A stretch of DNA of 64,000 nt, taken from NCBI RefSeq assembly GCF_014805625.2, contig NW_023998416.1, positions 18,694,926 to 18,758,925 of the forward strand, given 5' to 3'. Of the stretch, positions 55,200 to 64,000 are shown one piece after another; the stretch's first letter is position 1; each line of letters starts with the position of its first letter. The position numbers and the translations under genes were made by a program. The notes under the pieces were generated by a model, which saw only the letters and a list, made by a program, of their open reading frames with translations, was not told where the DNA came from and made no database searches. This DNA is from Glossina fuscipes (Eukaryota; Arthropoda; Insecta; Diptera; Glossinidae).

Positions 55200-56789
55200 T
55201 GGCAGATAAGTAGGCAAATAACTAAAGAAAAAAAATGAATATATATATATTTTTTTTTTTATTCAATTTAATCAAACATTAATAAACGAAACATGATATG
55301 AAGCAATCGAACATTATTCCATAACGAAATATACATATACATACATATATACATGCATACTGATATACACTTTTATTAAACTTTAACAGAAGGAAAACAA
55401 GACAACGGAACAAGGAAACTGAAATACAATTAATACAATTAATACTAACAATGATTTACATAGAAAACATATATTTTTAAAATTTTATCACATTGACTCA
55501 AAACGAAGAAAATACAAACCATCGGTAAAAAGCGGAACTATGAAGCAAGTGGCAAATAAACGAAATGCATTTTACTAAAGAATATACGTATACACTCCTC
55601 TTGATTGCCCCTTGTTTATGATTTTATGCCTTATTTTAAGTTTTTATAAGAAAAAAAATGGTTTTTGTTGCTATACATGCGTACAGTACAGTTAATAAAA
55701 AAAAAAGTTTGTTTTTTTTTTCTTGTTTTTTTTTTGTTAAATTTTATTTATTTAAATTTCTCTTATTAATAATAACTCAAATGGCTTTTTAAAAACAAAA
55801 AAAAAAAAAATTTAAAAACCGTTTTTCCAATTGTTACGTTAAAAAATGTATTTTCTTAGAATTGATTTTAAATATTGATAATAAATAAACAAATATAAAG
55901 TATTGAATATTCCTGTTTTATTAAAATTTTAAAATATATTTTGAAATTATTACATGAAATAAACTAAAATTTTAGACATTTTAAAGTCAACTTTGTAGTG
56001 AACATTTTTAATATTAAAAAAAAATAAAATATAAAATAAAAAATTAAAAATAATCCATTATATTGTATAAATTTCTTGGGACTTGGCAAGAGAGGAGAGG
56101 AGGAGGAGAAGCGACAAGCTATGAATAAAATAACAACGCAACAACAAATCATTTTCTAAAGAAACTTTCATCTACGTGACGACTGGCCCATTCATCCACT
56201 GATCTAAGGATGAGATGGTCCATTTGATTAGGTATAATGAAAAGCCTATTGATTGCCTCTTAAAAATCCGTAAACTATGGCTTTTTCGATTAAGAGCCTT
56301 ACTGAAAGCCATGTATGTAAAGTTCATTTGGCAGTCTGTAGAGAATGTCTTAGTGATTAGTTCACTCCATGAGATTTGTGACAGATATGTACGATTTTAT
56401 GGCACGTGTTATGTGTGGAGTAACGGTTTGCTCAAACAGCTGTGATAGCACGCTGAGTGCCACACAAAGCCTCTGTAGTAGTCCACCCTGTTTCTATTTT
56501 CACCGTTATGAGTTGGAATGAGGAAACTACTTTCCCAGCATGATGAAAGCACTCCCGTTTCTAGAGGGAGGTTAAAGATCCTCACCATTGCCTCAAGATG
56601 GGCCTGGAAGACAACTCATCTTCGATGATTTTATACCATGGCGATCTTCATCATCGAAAACAACAATTTTCGGAATAAAAATCACATCTAATTCATGTTG
56701 AATACTTCTGATGATATTTTTCAACTTCTGATTCCGATTTAACTGTTACCTACTCGTATCTTATAACTAACTCGTTTTCAATTCCTAGC
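55200..56789. other. AT-rich flank followed by an unidentified moderate-GC block
   Basis: 55200-56160 is homopolymer-rich noncoding DNA. 56170-56660 changes abruptly to balanced composition, contains repeated CATCTTCGATG/ATCTTCATCATCG pieces, and probably is part of an old insertion upstream of the LINE. No protein family was recognised. Confidence 0.35.
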
Positions 56790-58470
56790 TTGGTTATTTC
56801 AGAACACGACGTTTTACATGGTTTGAGGTCTCTAAAATATAGTTGTGCGCCTCGACCTGATGTGGGATGCCTTCATGTATACTCAAAACGTGTTCTGAGG
56901 AGTTTTGTTTCGAAGATTTCTAAACAGTTTTTGAAATCAGATGTTTTTGCTTTGTTTTTGAAGAGCAGTTTTCTTATGCTGCTTCGTAAATGTGGAAACA
57001 GACATCACGTTGAAAACTATAGAGTTGAGTGTCTTACCTCAATTGTTTGAGAGGACTGTTACGCAGCATTTAGCTTTTGCTATCAAGTCTTATATTTCTC
57101 CATTCCAGCTTTCTGAAAGGACGATGAACTATTGTGAATTTCTTAGAGTTTACTTGTTATGTCGTCAAGGCCTTTTCTAGTGGCTCTAGCACCGATTTCG
57201 TATACACTGATTTTAGTAAAGGGTTTGCCTTAGTTTACGATAAGTTATTGATGCTCAAACTTCAGGCCTTTGGGTTCCCCTTCTACTTAGTGAAATGGAT
57301 CTCAGATCATTTAGGGTTCTGTTTTATTTCATCACCACGGACGAATTTCCCGTGACGTCTGACGGCCCTCAAGGCAGTTAGGACCGTTTTTATATAATTT
57401 ATACATTAATGATCTTCCCTCGGTGATTAAAACCAGCCAGATCTTAACGTACGCTGACGATGTTAAACTGCTTTCTTTCTGTTTCCCTTTGGAATGACAT
57501 AAATAATTTGGTTAGATGGCGATCGTTAAATTTAAAAAAATTAAAACTAAAAAAAAAATGCAAGAAGCTTCCTTTCTTAAGCAGGAAGTCATTCAGTACT
57601 GAATATGTCATTGACTCAGACAAGTTGGAAAACGTTGGTTCGTTCACCGACTTGGGAGTACCATTCGACCAAAGTGTTTATGTTTTAATTTGCGTATGCA
57701 GCTCTCTCTAAGTAAAGCTATGTCCGCGCTGGTGGCACAAAGAGCTGAAGGATCAAGAGTTAAGTTTAATTTGCGACTCTGTACAGCGATAAGTCATTAC
57801 TGAGTGCTCACCTAATTTGAAAGACGAAATGTTCGTTATTTTTTAAATGACCCATTGTGAGCACATTATGACAAGCGCAGTATACAAACAGTATATAAAT
57901 AATGAAGTAAAAACTTTTTACGGAAGAGTTTAGGGAAATGTCCATAATATTTTTAGTTCGGTATAATAAACTTTGCATGATGCTTAGTTCCACTATTAGT
58001 TAAATAAGAAATTTTTATAAAATGTTACCTGTTGCAATTCTGATGCTGTCACTTGTTCTGGTACTGCTTGTGATGGTATCGATGGTTGAGATGTGACATA
58101 TACCGGTGTGGATCTAACAGATGGTACCATTTGCAATAGATATGGCATTTGAAATGCTTGGTAGATGTACGATGGCATAGGTTGATTGCAGAAACTTAGA
58201 CCAACATCAATGGCTCCCTCTCTCTCTGTACCCCTTGATGCCACTGCGCTAGTTGTGTATATGCTTTTTCCTTTTTTTTTCTTTCTTGTTTATTTATACA
58301 TGACTTATTATTTTTTTTATTTTTTTTCTTTTAGTTCTTCTTAGACACTTGGAATTATTTTTTAATATTAATTAGAGTAAGAATTACATCCAAGAATCAA
58401 TCAATTGAGTTTGGCTGTTTATTTATTTTAACTGAGTTTCATGGGTAACTAAACAAATAAATAAATTTTC
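56790..58470 (+). mobile_element. Jockey-like non-LTR retrotransposon fragment 2
   Basis: Reverse-transcriptase blocks follow in order across several frames: VLHGLRSLKYSCAPRPDVG, GNRHHVENYR, LPQLFERTVTQHLAFAI, VYTDFSKGFALVYDKLL, PVTSDGPQGSQLGPFLYNL, INDLPSVIKT and LTYADDVKLLS (YADD at 57450-57461). At the 3' end, GGCTGTTTATTTATTTTAAC then TGAGTTTCAT and AATAAATAAA matches the end of the copy at 45.9 kb, so they are one family in one orientation. At least four frameshifts or stops are present. The 57.8-58.3 kb part does not align with the other copy and may be a nested insertion. Confidence 0.75.
58021..58244 (-). CDS. Unrecognised open frame within the LINE region
   Basis: An 82-residue minus-strand frame rich in Pro, Gln, Ser and Val (MPSYIYQAFQMPYLLQMVPS; TSQPSIPSQAVPEQVTASEL). 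CAACAG|GTAACA at 58030 would be an excellent splice donor after SELQQ. It could be an exon of an unseen gene nested in the decayed LINE, or part of an inserted element. No homologue comes to mind. Confidence 0.25.
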
Positions 58471-58484
58471 TCATTATTATTTTC

Positions 58485-58700
58485 TCAAATTTTCTCGTAC
58501 GGATAGACTGTCATAGAGTCGTTGTCATAAGCGTAATAATTGCAATGGAAGAGTTCTGCGAAAAGTTGCGTCATTTCTTGGCCCTCAAAGGAGTCCGCAT
58601 CTTTATATGATATCGCCTTTTTGAGTTTAGGAATTTGCAAAATTGATCCGGGTTGGACGAAAGTGAGCATTTCACACTCAAACGATAGGTAGTGTAACAC
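58485..58700 (-). CDS. Unrecognised 71-residue open frame
   Basis: The frame has balanced composition (FVQPGSILQIPKLKKAISYK; MTQLFAELFHCNYYAYDNDS). It lies on the same strand as, and 240 bp before, the frame at 58021-58244, so the two might belong to one gene. It ends in a stop, which argues against simple splicing. Function is unknown. Confidence 0.2.
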   Translation of the reverse strand: MLHYLSFECEMLTFVQPGSILQIPKLKKAISYKDADSFEGQEMTQLFAELFHCNYYAYDNDSMTVYPYEKI

Positions 58701-59261
58701 AGGTTATTAACGCACCTGAATCCGTTTTGAAGATTTGAAATAAATTTCAAAGGCTCAAGGAGCGGTTTGAACGCGGTTGTTAAGCTTTAAAAATCAAAAC
58801 GGGGCCAAAATCAATCAAACTCTGCCTCCTTTTTCTCGTTTAATGAAAAAAGCCTGAGCCGCGCACCTGAATATTTCGAAGAATGGCTTGAAAACTGGTT
58901 GCTCTATATATATGTTTGACGAAGAATATGGAGAGCGGCCATATCAATCGGAAGGAACGCAAGTAAATACGAAAAATCAAGCAGTGATACCAAAACAAAG
59001 TGAAAATCTGACCGAGTTTGTATTATCTCAAAGCACCCTTCCGTTATGTTCTTTACCGGCTTCGCAGAGTATGGCCCGACGTCAGTTCACAATCATTCAA
59101 ATTCAATCAATCATTTTATTTTCAATAAAGTTAGAAAAAGAACGAAAAGCAACAATATTTTTTATTTATATATATATGCTTTATTTTACTATTGCTACTG
59201 TTTGTTGTCCAATTGATTTGTTTGTTTGCATAGCTTTCTCATTTTAACAGAGTTTTTGTTT

Positions 59262-59540
59262 GATTTGTCATTTAACCGATCTGAGTTAGATTGCTTTGTC
59301 ATTTAACAGATTTGAGTTACAGAGCTTTATCATTTAACATACCTGAGTTACATCGCTTTGTCATTTAACAGATCTGACTTACATAGCTTTCTCATTTAAC
59401 GTATCTGAGCTACATCGCTTTGTCATTTAACAGATTTGAGTTACAGAGCTTTATCATTTAACATACCTGAGTTACATAGCTTTGTCATTTAACAGATCTG
59501 AGTTAGATTGCTTTGTCATTTAACAGATCTGAGTTACAAA
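59262..59540 (+). repeat. 31-bp minisatellite, nine units
   Basis: Nine tandem units fit exactly. The unit starts GCTTTGTCATTTAACAGATC and ends TGAGTTACATC or a variant. Units 2 and 6 are identical and units 3 and 7 differ by one base, so a four-unit (124-bp) higher-order period is visible. A degenerate unit precedes at about 59232. It is not a CRISPR: there are no unique spacers and the repeats are contiguous. Confidence 0.93.
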
Positions 59541-59699
59541 GTTGCAGTTCTGTTATCTACTTTCCCATTTTGTTTACATCGTCTTTTTATTTATTTTCAT
59601 GTATATGCACTCCCCTTTAGCAAGTTCTTCCTGCTTCGTTCGTCTTTACCATTGGTCCTATCACCTTGTTTGCCTTAAGCATAAAACCTCAAGAAAGTG

Positions 59700-60005
59700 A
59701 AAAAAATAAAATTTAATTCCTCGTAACATTGTGTGGGCATGGCCACAAAATAGATTGTTCCGTAAAGCAAACGCGGAAAATTTTAGCCTTTTAACTTCGA
59801 TAATTTCCGAGTAACGAGCCAAAATCCAAAAATTTTTGTTAAAAAACTGAGCTGCGTTCTGCTGTGGTCTTCTGCTACGACCAATTAGACCGATTTTCAA
59901 TACTAACCTGCGTGCAGAAGCTTCCAATGTTTCTACGAAACTTGAAGTCGATATCTTCTTCTTTCTTTTTAGCGACCAGGAGAGTACCAACAACATACGC
60001 ATTTC
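59700..60005 (+). repeat. Dispersed repeat family B, copy 7 (decayed)
   Basis: It shares GTGTGGGCATGGCCACAAAA near 59730, then GATTTTCAATACTAACCTGC, GTGCAGAAGCTTCCAATG, AACTTGAAGTCGATATCTTC and AGCGACCAGGAGAG. The 3' end block is missing. Confidence 0.55.
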
Positions 60006-60656
60006 GCAATTCTTTTCAGTATATAATGAAGTGTAAGTACAACCGTCAATTTGCATTTTTTGGCTGTAAAGAGAAATTGTATTTAATTATTGCCATCACA
60101 TATATGAAAGCTTTAAAATGCTTAATATGTTGTCTACTTATTTAAGGAAGATAGGAAGCGTTCATAATCAATACTAATACAGATGCGTGTATTAAATTAA
60201 ACTTTGATTGTTTTTTCTGTTGCTTTGGCAAATTAATTTCACTGATATCCGTTTCCAACATAAATATACTTTAAATTTTAGACGACGAAGAAGAAGAAGA
60301 TTTTTTATTTATTTAATTCCAATTGGTATGTAAGAAAAATCATCTGGAAATCTGTTTACATTACATCTTTGTAATGAGGAAATTTTTTCGTTTCATTTAC
60401 TGAAACCGGATATTGTTGTCCTGCGATTTTTAAATGTTTCAATAGATTTAGTGAATATTATCCGAGAAGTCCTTTTCTGAAATAATCGCAAAAGAGTGAT
60501 TTTGGACATTTTTTTCTTTTGATGATGTTTGTGATTTTGTATTACAACCAACTAATATATGCGATTGATGTGTGCGATTGATGTGTTATCATTTCACCAA
60601 ATATAAAATAACATTATGAGGAAACAATGTGTTGAGATGAACAAATAAAAAACACA

Positions 60657-60734
60657 GTTGGATTTCAGACTCGCTCATTTAATTACTCTCAGATGCTTCT
60701 AAATTGAGTTGGATTTCAGACTCGCTCATTTAAT
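60657..60734 (+). repeat. 51-bp direct repeat (about 1.5 units)
   Basis: GTTGGATTTCAGACTCGCTC followed by ATTTAA starts at 60657 and again at 60708, with TTACTCTCAGATGCTTCTAA between. A single unit occurs at 21132. GAGTTxGATT and TCATTTAAC are shared with the 31-bp minisatellite unit. Confidence 0.8.
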
Positions 60735-61071
60735 CCAATCACATAAATCATTGGCGTATCGTAAAATTTACTTTTTCTCTAACATATATAGTGATTATCA
60801 TGAAAAAGGAGCCCTCACATAGAAAGATAATCTAATATCTCGATTTCTATGAAGGAAACTGAAAAATAATAATATTTTTCAAAAAGTAGATAAAGTGTGA
60901 TAAATTTTGACGAGTGAAGAATTCGACTAGTGTAGGTCGGTCTTGCCCAACTATGTTGTTGTTACTTGTTTTCCTATTGATTGAACTCTCGAAGCCGTTT
61001 ACGGTAATGATGCAAATCAATTTAAACTCTATAAACTATTCCGTGATAGCTTTTACATTAACTCAAATACC

Positions 61072-61150
61072 AAGAACAAGAAACCTACACCAAGAAATAA
61101 GAAGAACAAGGAACCTATACCAAGAAATAAGAAGAACAAGAAACCTACCA
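61072..61150 (+). repeat. 30-bp tandem repeat, 2.6 copies
   Basis: The unit begins AAGAACAAGAAACCTACACC and continues AAGAAATAAG. Because 30 is a multiple of three it yields a periodic frame (RTRNLHQEIR-like), but no gene context supports translation. Confidence 0.85.
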
Positions 61151-61584
61151 ATCGAAATTGGCAACGCCACTTTATTCTCTTGTGGTAAGGTCACGAAAAC
61201 AATATTAAATTTTTCAAGAAAATTTTTCTTTTTTTTTTGTAATAATGAATTCTCTAAATGGAACTAGAATTAAAAAAATTGAATAACCGACAAAGTTTAA
61301 AAGGAATATTGTCACAAAAAAAAAAAAAAAAACAGATCCATTCCATAATGTTAAGCGAAATGAATAAAAGTTCCTAAGCGAGTTTTTTTCTCTTCAAAAT
61401 TGCTTACTAAGTTAAAAAATAATTTTTATACAGTCCAAGGATATTTATATTTACATTCGTGGCTAAAATTTTGTCATTGATAAGCCATTACACTCACGCT
61501 CGCATCGCATGACGTATAGAATGCACGACTTAACGTGTCCAATTCACATACATGTGCTTCTTTCTCTTTTCAGTTAAAAAAAAA

Positions 61585-62037
61585 ATGGCCATTGTTGCAG
61601 ATAAAACCAAACGTGAAGGACGTTGGTATTTTGCTGGTTTGGCCAGCGGGCGCTGCTTTTTGTACCCATCCATTAGATTTGATTAAAATAACGCTTCAAA
61701 TCCAGAAAGGCAAACTGTCCGCCGTACAAATTACCATTAAAATTCTACGTGAACAAGGTATAAAATTTTTTTAAGCTTCAATTTTTATAATTTTGAACAA
61801 TTTAAGCTAATTTTAGTTTTTTTTTTGTTTTTTATTTTAAAACTTAAAAAAGGCATCTTCACTTTATATAACGGTCTCTTGGCTTCAATATTGCGACAAC
61901 TAATCTATTCGTTAACACGTTTCGTCATTTTTGGAAGCGGGAAATCCCTCGTACCCACCGACACATTTACAGGTAAAATTTATTTGGTTGCTTTGTCAGG
62001 CACACCAAACGATGGTTATCAAAAAAAAAAAAAGTAA
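61585..62037 (+). pseudogene. Broken mitochondrial dicarboxylate-carrier-like (SLC25) copy, intron retained
   Basis: The ATG at 61585 starts KTKREGRWYFAGLAS, like the start of insect Dic proteins. At 61648 a net loss of two bases shifts frame; the other frame continues GAAFCTHPLDLIKITLQIQ, which holds the SLC25 signature PxDxxK. A GT-AG intron (about 61759-61851) separates this from GIFTLYNGLLASILRQLIYS then LTRF, as in the second helix of Dic. After DTFTGKIYLVALSG a short deletion joins to GTPND and the frame ends in a lysine run. The remaining two thirds of a normal carrier (about 280-300 residues) were not found before the window end. A live copy would exchange dicarboxylates and phosphate across the inner mitochondrial membrane; this one cannot. 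Confidence 0.8.
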
Positions 62038-62039
62038 AA

Positions 62040-62071
62040 ATAAAAAAGACAAAAGACAAAACATATAAATT

Positions 62072-62108
<37 letters not shown>

Positions 62109-63534
62109 TATATCCGTTTAATACGAAATTCTGGGAACTTTTTGCGTCAGCAATGATAATTCATTGTCGTCGTAATGCTTTCAATTTTAGTGGCGAATAT
62201 TATCAACAAACTAAGGAATGCGTGCGAAAGCATAAACAGCCATTAAATGCTTATCATTAGAATTCAAAGTAAAGCGTATGTGCATTGCCGCCTGACATTC
62301 ACAGAAACAGATTTTGGCTTAATCCATTTAATCTCAAGCCAAAAAAAGAACAACATTATGTGTTAATGCGCATAAGGGGCGTTTTAAACCGAGCAAAAAT
62401 TTTTCTATGCATCCTTTAAGGGATTTTGGGATCGTGTTTATATTTGTAGCTCTTTTCATATAAGTTCCAATCATTGCCAATTCACTTGCGTCCCTCTCAT
62501 CTATTTCTACAAGTGCATCGCCGTTGTAAGTTTTTGTAGGTCTGCAAGCTGTTTACCTAAAGACTTTTTATAATAGATTGCGCGGGGATTTAGAAAAAGT
62601 TGATCATGATTATCATGATTATCAATAGAATAAACACAAGGGAGTGTAATGATCTTGTTTTACAGCACTTGATGACATGATATCTAATTCGTTATGAACA
62701 AATATGATACTAACGGAATTAATAGCAGTAGCGCGGCGACTGATTTTTATCGCCGTATATAGCCAAAACGATCGCTTCCCATTCTGAAACCAATCTACAT
62801 TTTTTTTTTTATTAAGTACATCACATATAACAATTGGTTGCATAATGTCAAATATAGCGATAGAAAGTAAACATTGTATAATAAATTAAAATTTCATTGG
62901 ATATGAAGAATAATATAATGAGAACGAGTCGACGGAGAAAAGGCAACATTTTTAAAAAGGAGCCATTTTCCCAGTCATTTATAATGTAAAACTTCTTTTT
63001 ACTTTGGCTTCAAACGTGAAGATCGCCATTTTGTAGGGATATTATAGTAAGGGCAAGGTAAAAAAAAGAAAATGTAAAAAGATGTTTGTAAGCCGGAGAG
63101 GTATCCCTATTACAATATTATTTTATTATTGTTTTAATTTTCACTATAATCAAAGATATGAAAATCAGACTTAATTTCGGAACAATGAAAAATGTTGAAT
63201 GTTGCATTTTCTCTTGATTTATGGCAGCTTTCTATCGTTGAAGACACGCTAGATGTACATATCTATATATATTGTTGCTGTTCTCGTTATTCAGTAATAA
63301 AATTAAAAAGAAAAGAAAAAAAACTCCTTAAGAAATTCTAAGTATGGATGGATTGATAAAAGCAGAAACACCTATTGTTTGTCGTGCTGTTGATTCAAGT
63401 TTTTACGATTACTGCAGAAAGTAGATATTCGTTTCTGTCGTGACTGCATGTACACACACGCAAAGGTACAAGTATGTATATGTGGTTATATATAAAAGGC
63501 TTATATATACATATATATAAATGTATATAAAAAA
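62040..63534. other. AT-rich intergenic stretch
   Basis: It holds an (AT)n microsatellite near 62075-62108. No gene is recognised. Confidence 0.4.
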
Positions 63535-63804
63535 TCATCTGCCATGATTGTATTCATAATTTGTATGGATGTATGTCTGCATGCATTCAGACACATGAAT
63601 ATGTGGCAATTTAAATGTTAATGTTTTTTCAAATGTTTTTTCACTGAAGTCTTCACAAATTAATTGGATGCCATAAATTTTAAAGCGTCTATGTCGACTC
63701 CTATAGTCCGATACTATCTTCAATGCTCTCATGGCTCTTTTGTTTCCTATCACTTTCGGAATTTTTCGTACAAGAATAATTCTTTCAATGCCTGCAGTTT
63801 TCAT
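63535..63804 (-). CDS. Unrecognised 89-residue open frame
   Basis: A basic frame with plausible composition in its first 65 residues (KTAGIERIILVRKIPKVIG; FKIYGIQLICEDFSEKTF), then microsatellite-like His/Tyr-rich sequence. No family, splice partners or promoter were recognised. It is likely chance or a transposon remnant. Confidence 0.15.
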   Translation of the reverse strand: MKTAGIERIILVRKIPKVIGNKRAMRALKIVSDYRSRHRRFKIYGIQLICEDFSEKTFEKTLTFKLPHIHVSECMQTYIHTNYEYNHGR

Positions 63805-63969
63805 AACCGTTGGTTAAAAGATTCTAGAACCGAATTATAACTTAATCCATGTCTTAATTAGTGATCAATTTATCTCTTAGTTTGGTAGCAAAACTCAAGA
63901 CTTTACAAAAATGTTTTATACTAAATTAGAGCAATGAGTAAAAAAACATTTGCTAGATGGATGAGTTTA

Positions 63970-63971
<2 letters not shown>

Positions 63972-64000
<29 letters not shown>
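63972..64000 (+). repeat. (GA)n microsatellite at window edge
   Basis: A pure GAGAGA run reaches the last base of the window, so its full length is unknown. Confidence 0.95.

Noticed and set aside
58888..59250. Plus-strand 119-residue frame before the minisatellite
   Set aside because: The first part is somewhat protein-like, but there is no homology, splice context or conservation evidence, and the end runs into AT-rich sequence.
59262..59540. CRISPR-like array
   Set aside because: Repeats are contiguous 31-bp units without unique spacers, in a fly genome.
1..64000. tRNA, rRNA, snRNA and well-known fly microRNAs
   Set aside because: Reading for B-box-like GTTCGAATC stems, rRNA blocks and common microRNA seeds gave no convincing candidate; a covariance-model search was not possible here.
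1..64000. Bacterial symbiont transfer or endogenous virus
   Set aside because: No bacterial-type long gene, LTR pair, gag/env or viral polymerase was recognised; all reverse-transcriptase pieces are of non-LTR type.

Overview
This is nuclear DNA from a fly (Diptera, Brachycera; probably a calyptrate such as a tsetse, blowfly or house-fly relative, but the species cannot be fixed from sequence alone). The evidence is the AT-rich long intergenic DNA, short GT-AG introns, four genes whose products read like Drosophila proteins, decayed mariner, I-like and jockey-like transposons, and a 10-N assembly gap at 45731-45740. No prokaryotic, viral or CRISPR content was recognised.

Layout. (1) 1-5911, minus strand: a seven-exon gene for a large LRR-Ig single-pass membrane protein. 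It runs off the left edge, so its C-terminus is missing. (2) 5.9-22.3 kb: a gene-poor block with a mariner relic (8.3 kb), dispersed repeats, a broken zinc-finger gene (17.7-18.4 kb), a possible piggyBac relic (20.6 kb) and a local duplication (21.2-21.5 kb). (3) 22550-25414, plus strand: an intact intronless Rat1/XRN2 nuclear 5'-3' exoribonuclease with a DRE-like promoter motif upstream. (4) 26-32 kb: repeats, a decayed I-type LINE and a fragment of a duplicated beta-1,3-galactosyltransferase. (5) 32790-36379, minus strand: a three-exon Golgi beta-1,3-glycosyltransferase gene with a TA-flanked MITE in one intron. (6) 36.4-47.4 kb: repeats, a mariner relic and a jockey-like LINE fragment. (7) 47429-55081, plus strand: a 20-exon mon2 gene, complete from start to stop apart from a net one-base frame shift in exon 4. 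(8) 55-64 kb: a second jockey-like LINE, a 31-bp minisatellite, short tandem repeats and a broken mitochondrial dicarboxylate-carrier copy that keeps its intron.

The genes do not form one pathway. Two act in the Golgi/endomembrane system (the galactosyltransferase and Mon2), one in nuclear RNA decay and transcription termination (Rat1), and one is a cell-surface receptor or adhesion molecule. In Drosophila the beta-1,3-GalT genes CG8668 and CG8673 and mon2 (CG8683) have neighbouring annotation numbers, so the cluster looks like conserved linkage; that is recalled, not checked.

The most interesting protein feature is in the LRR-Ig protein. Its cytoplasmic side carries about eleven 11-residue (hendecad) repeats, with two introns falling at the same place in the repeat. 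The rest of the novelty is in repeats: two abundant dispersed families, a well-preserved pogo-type MITE, and a minisatellite related to a dispersed 51-bp unit.
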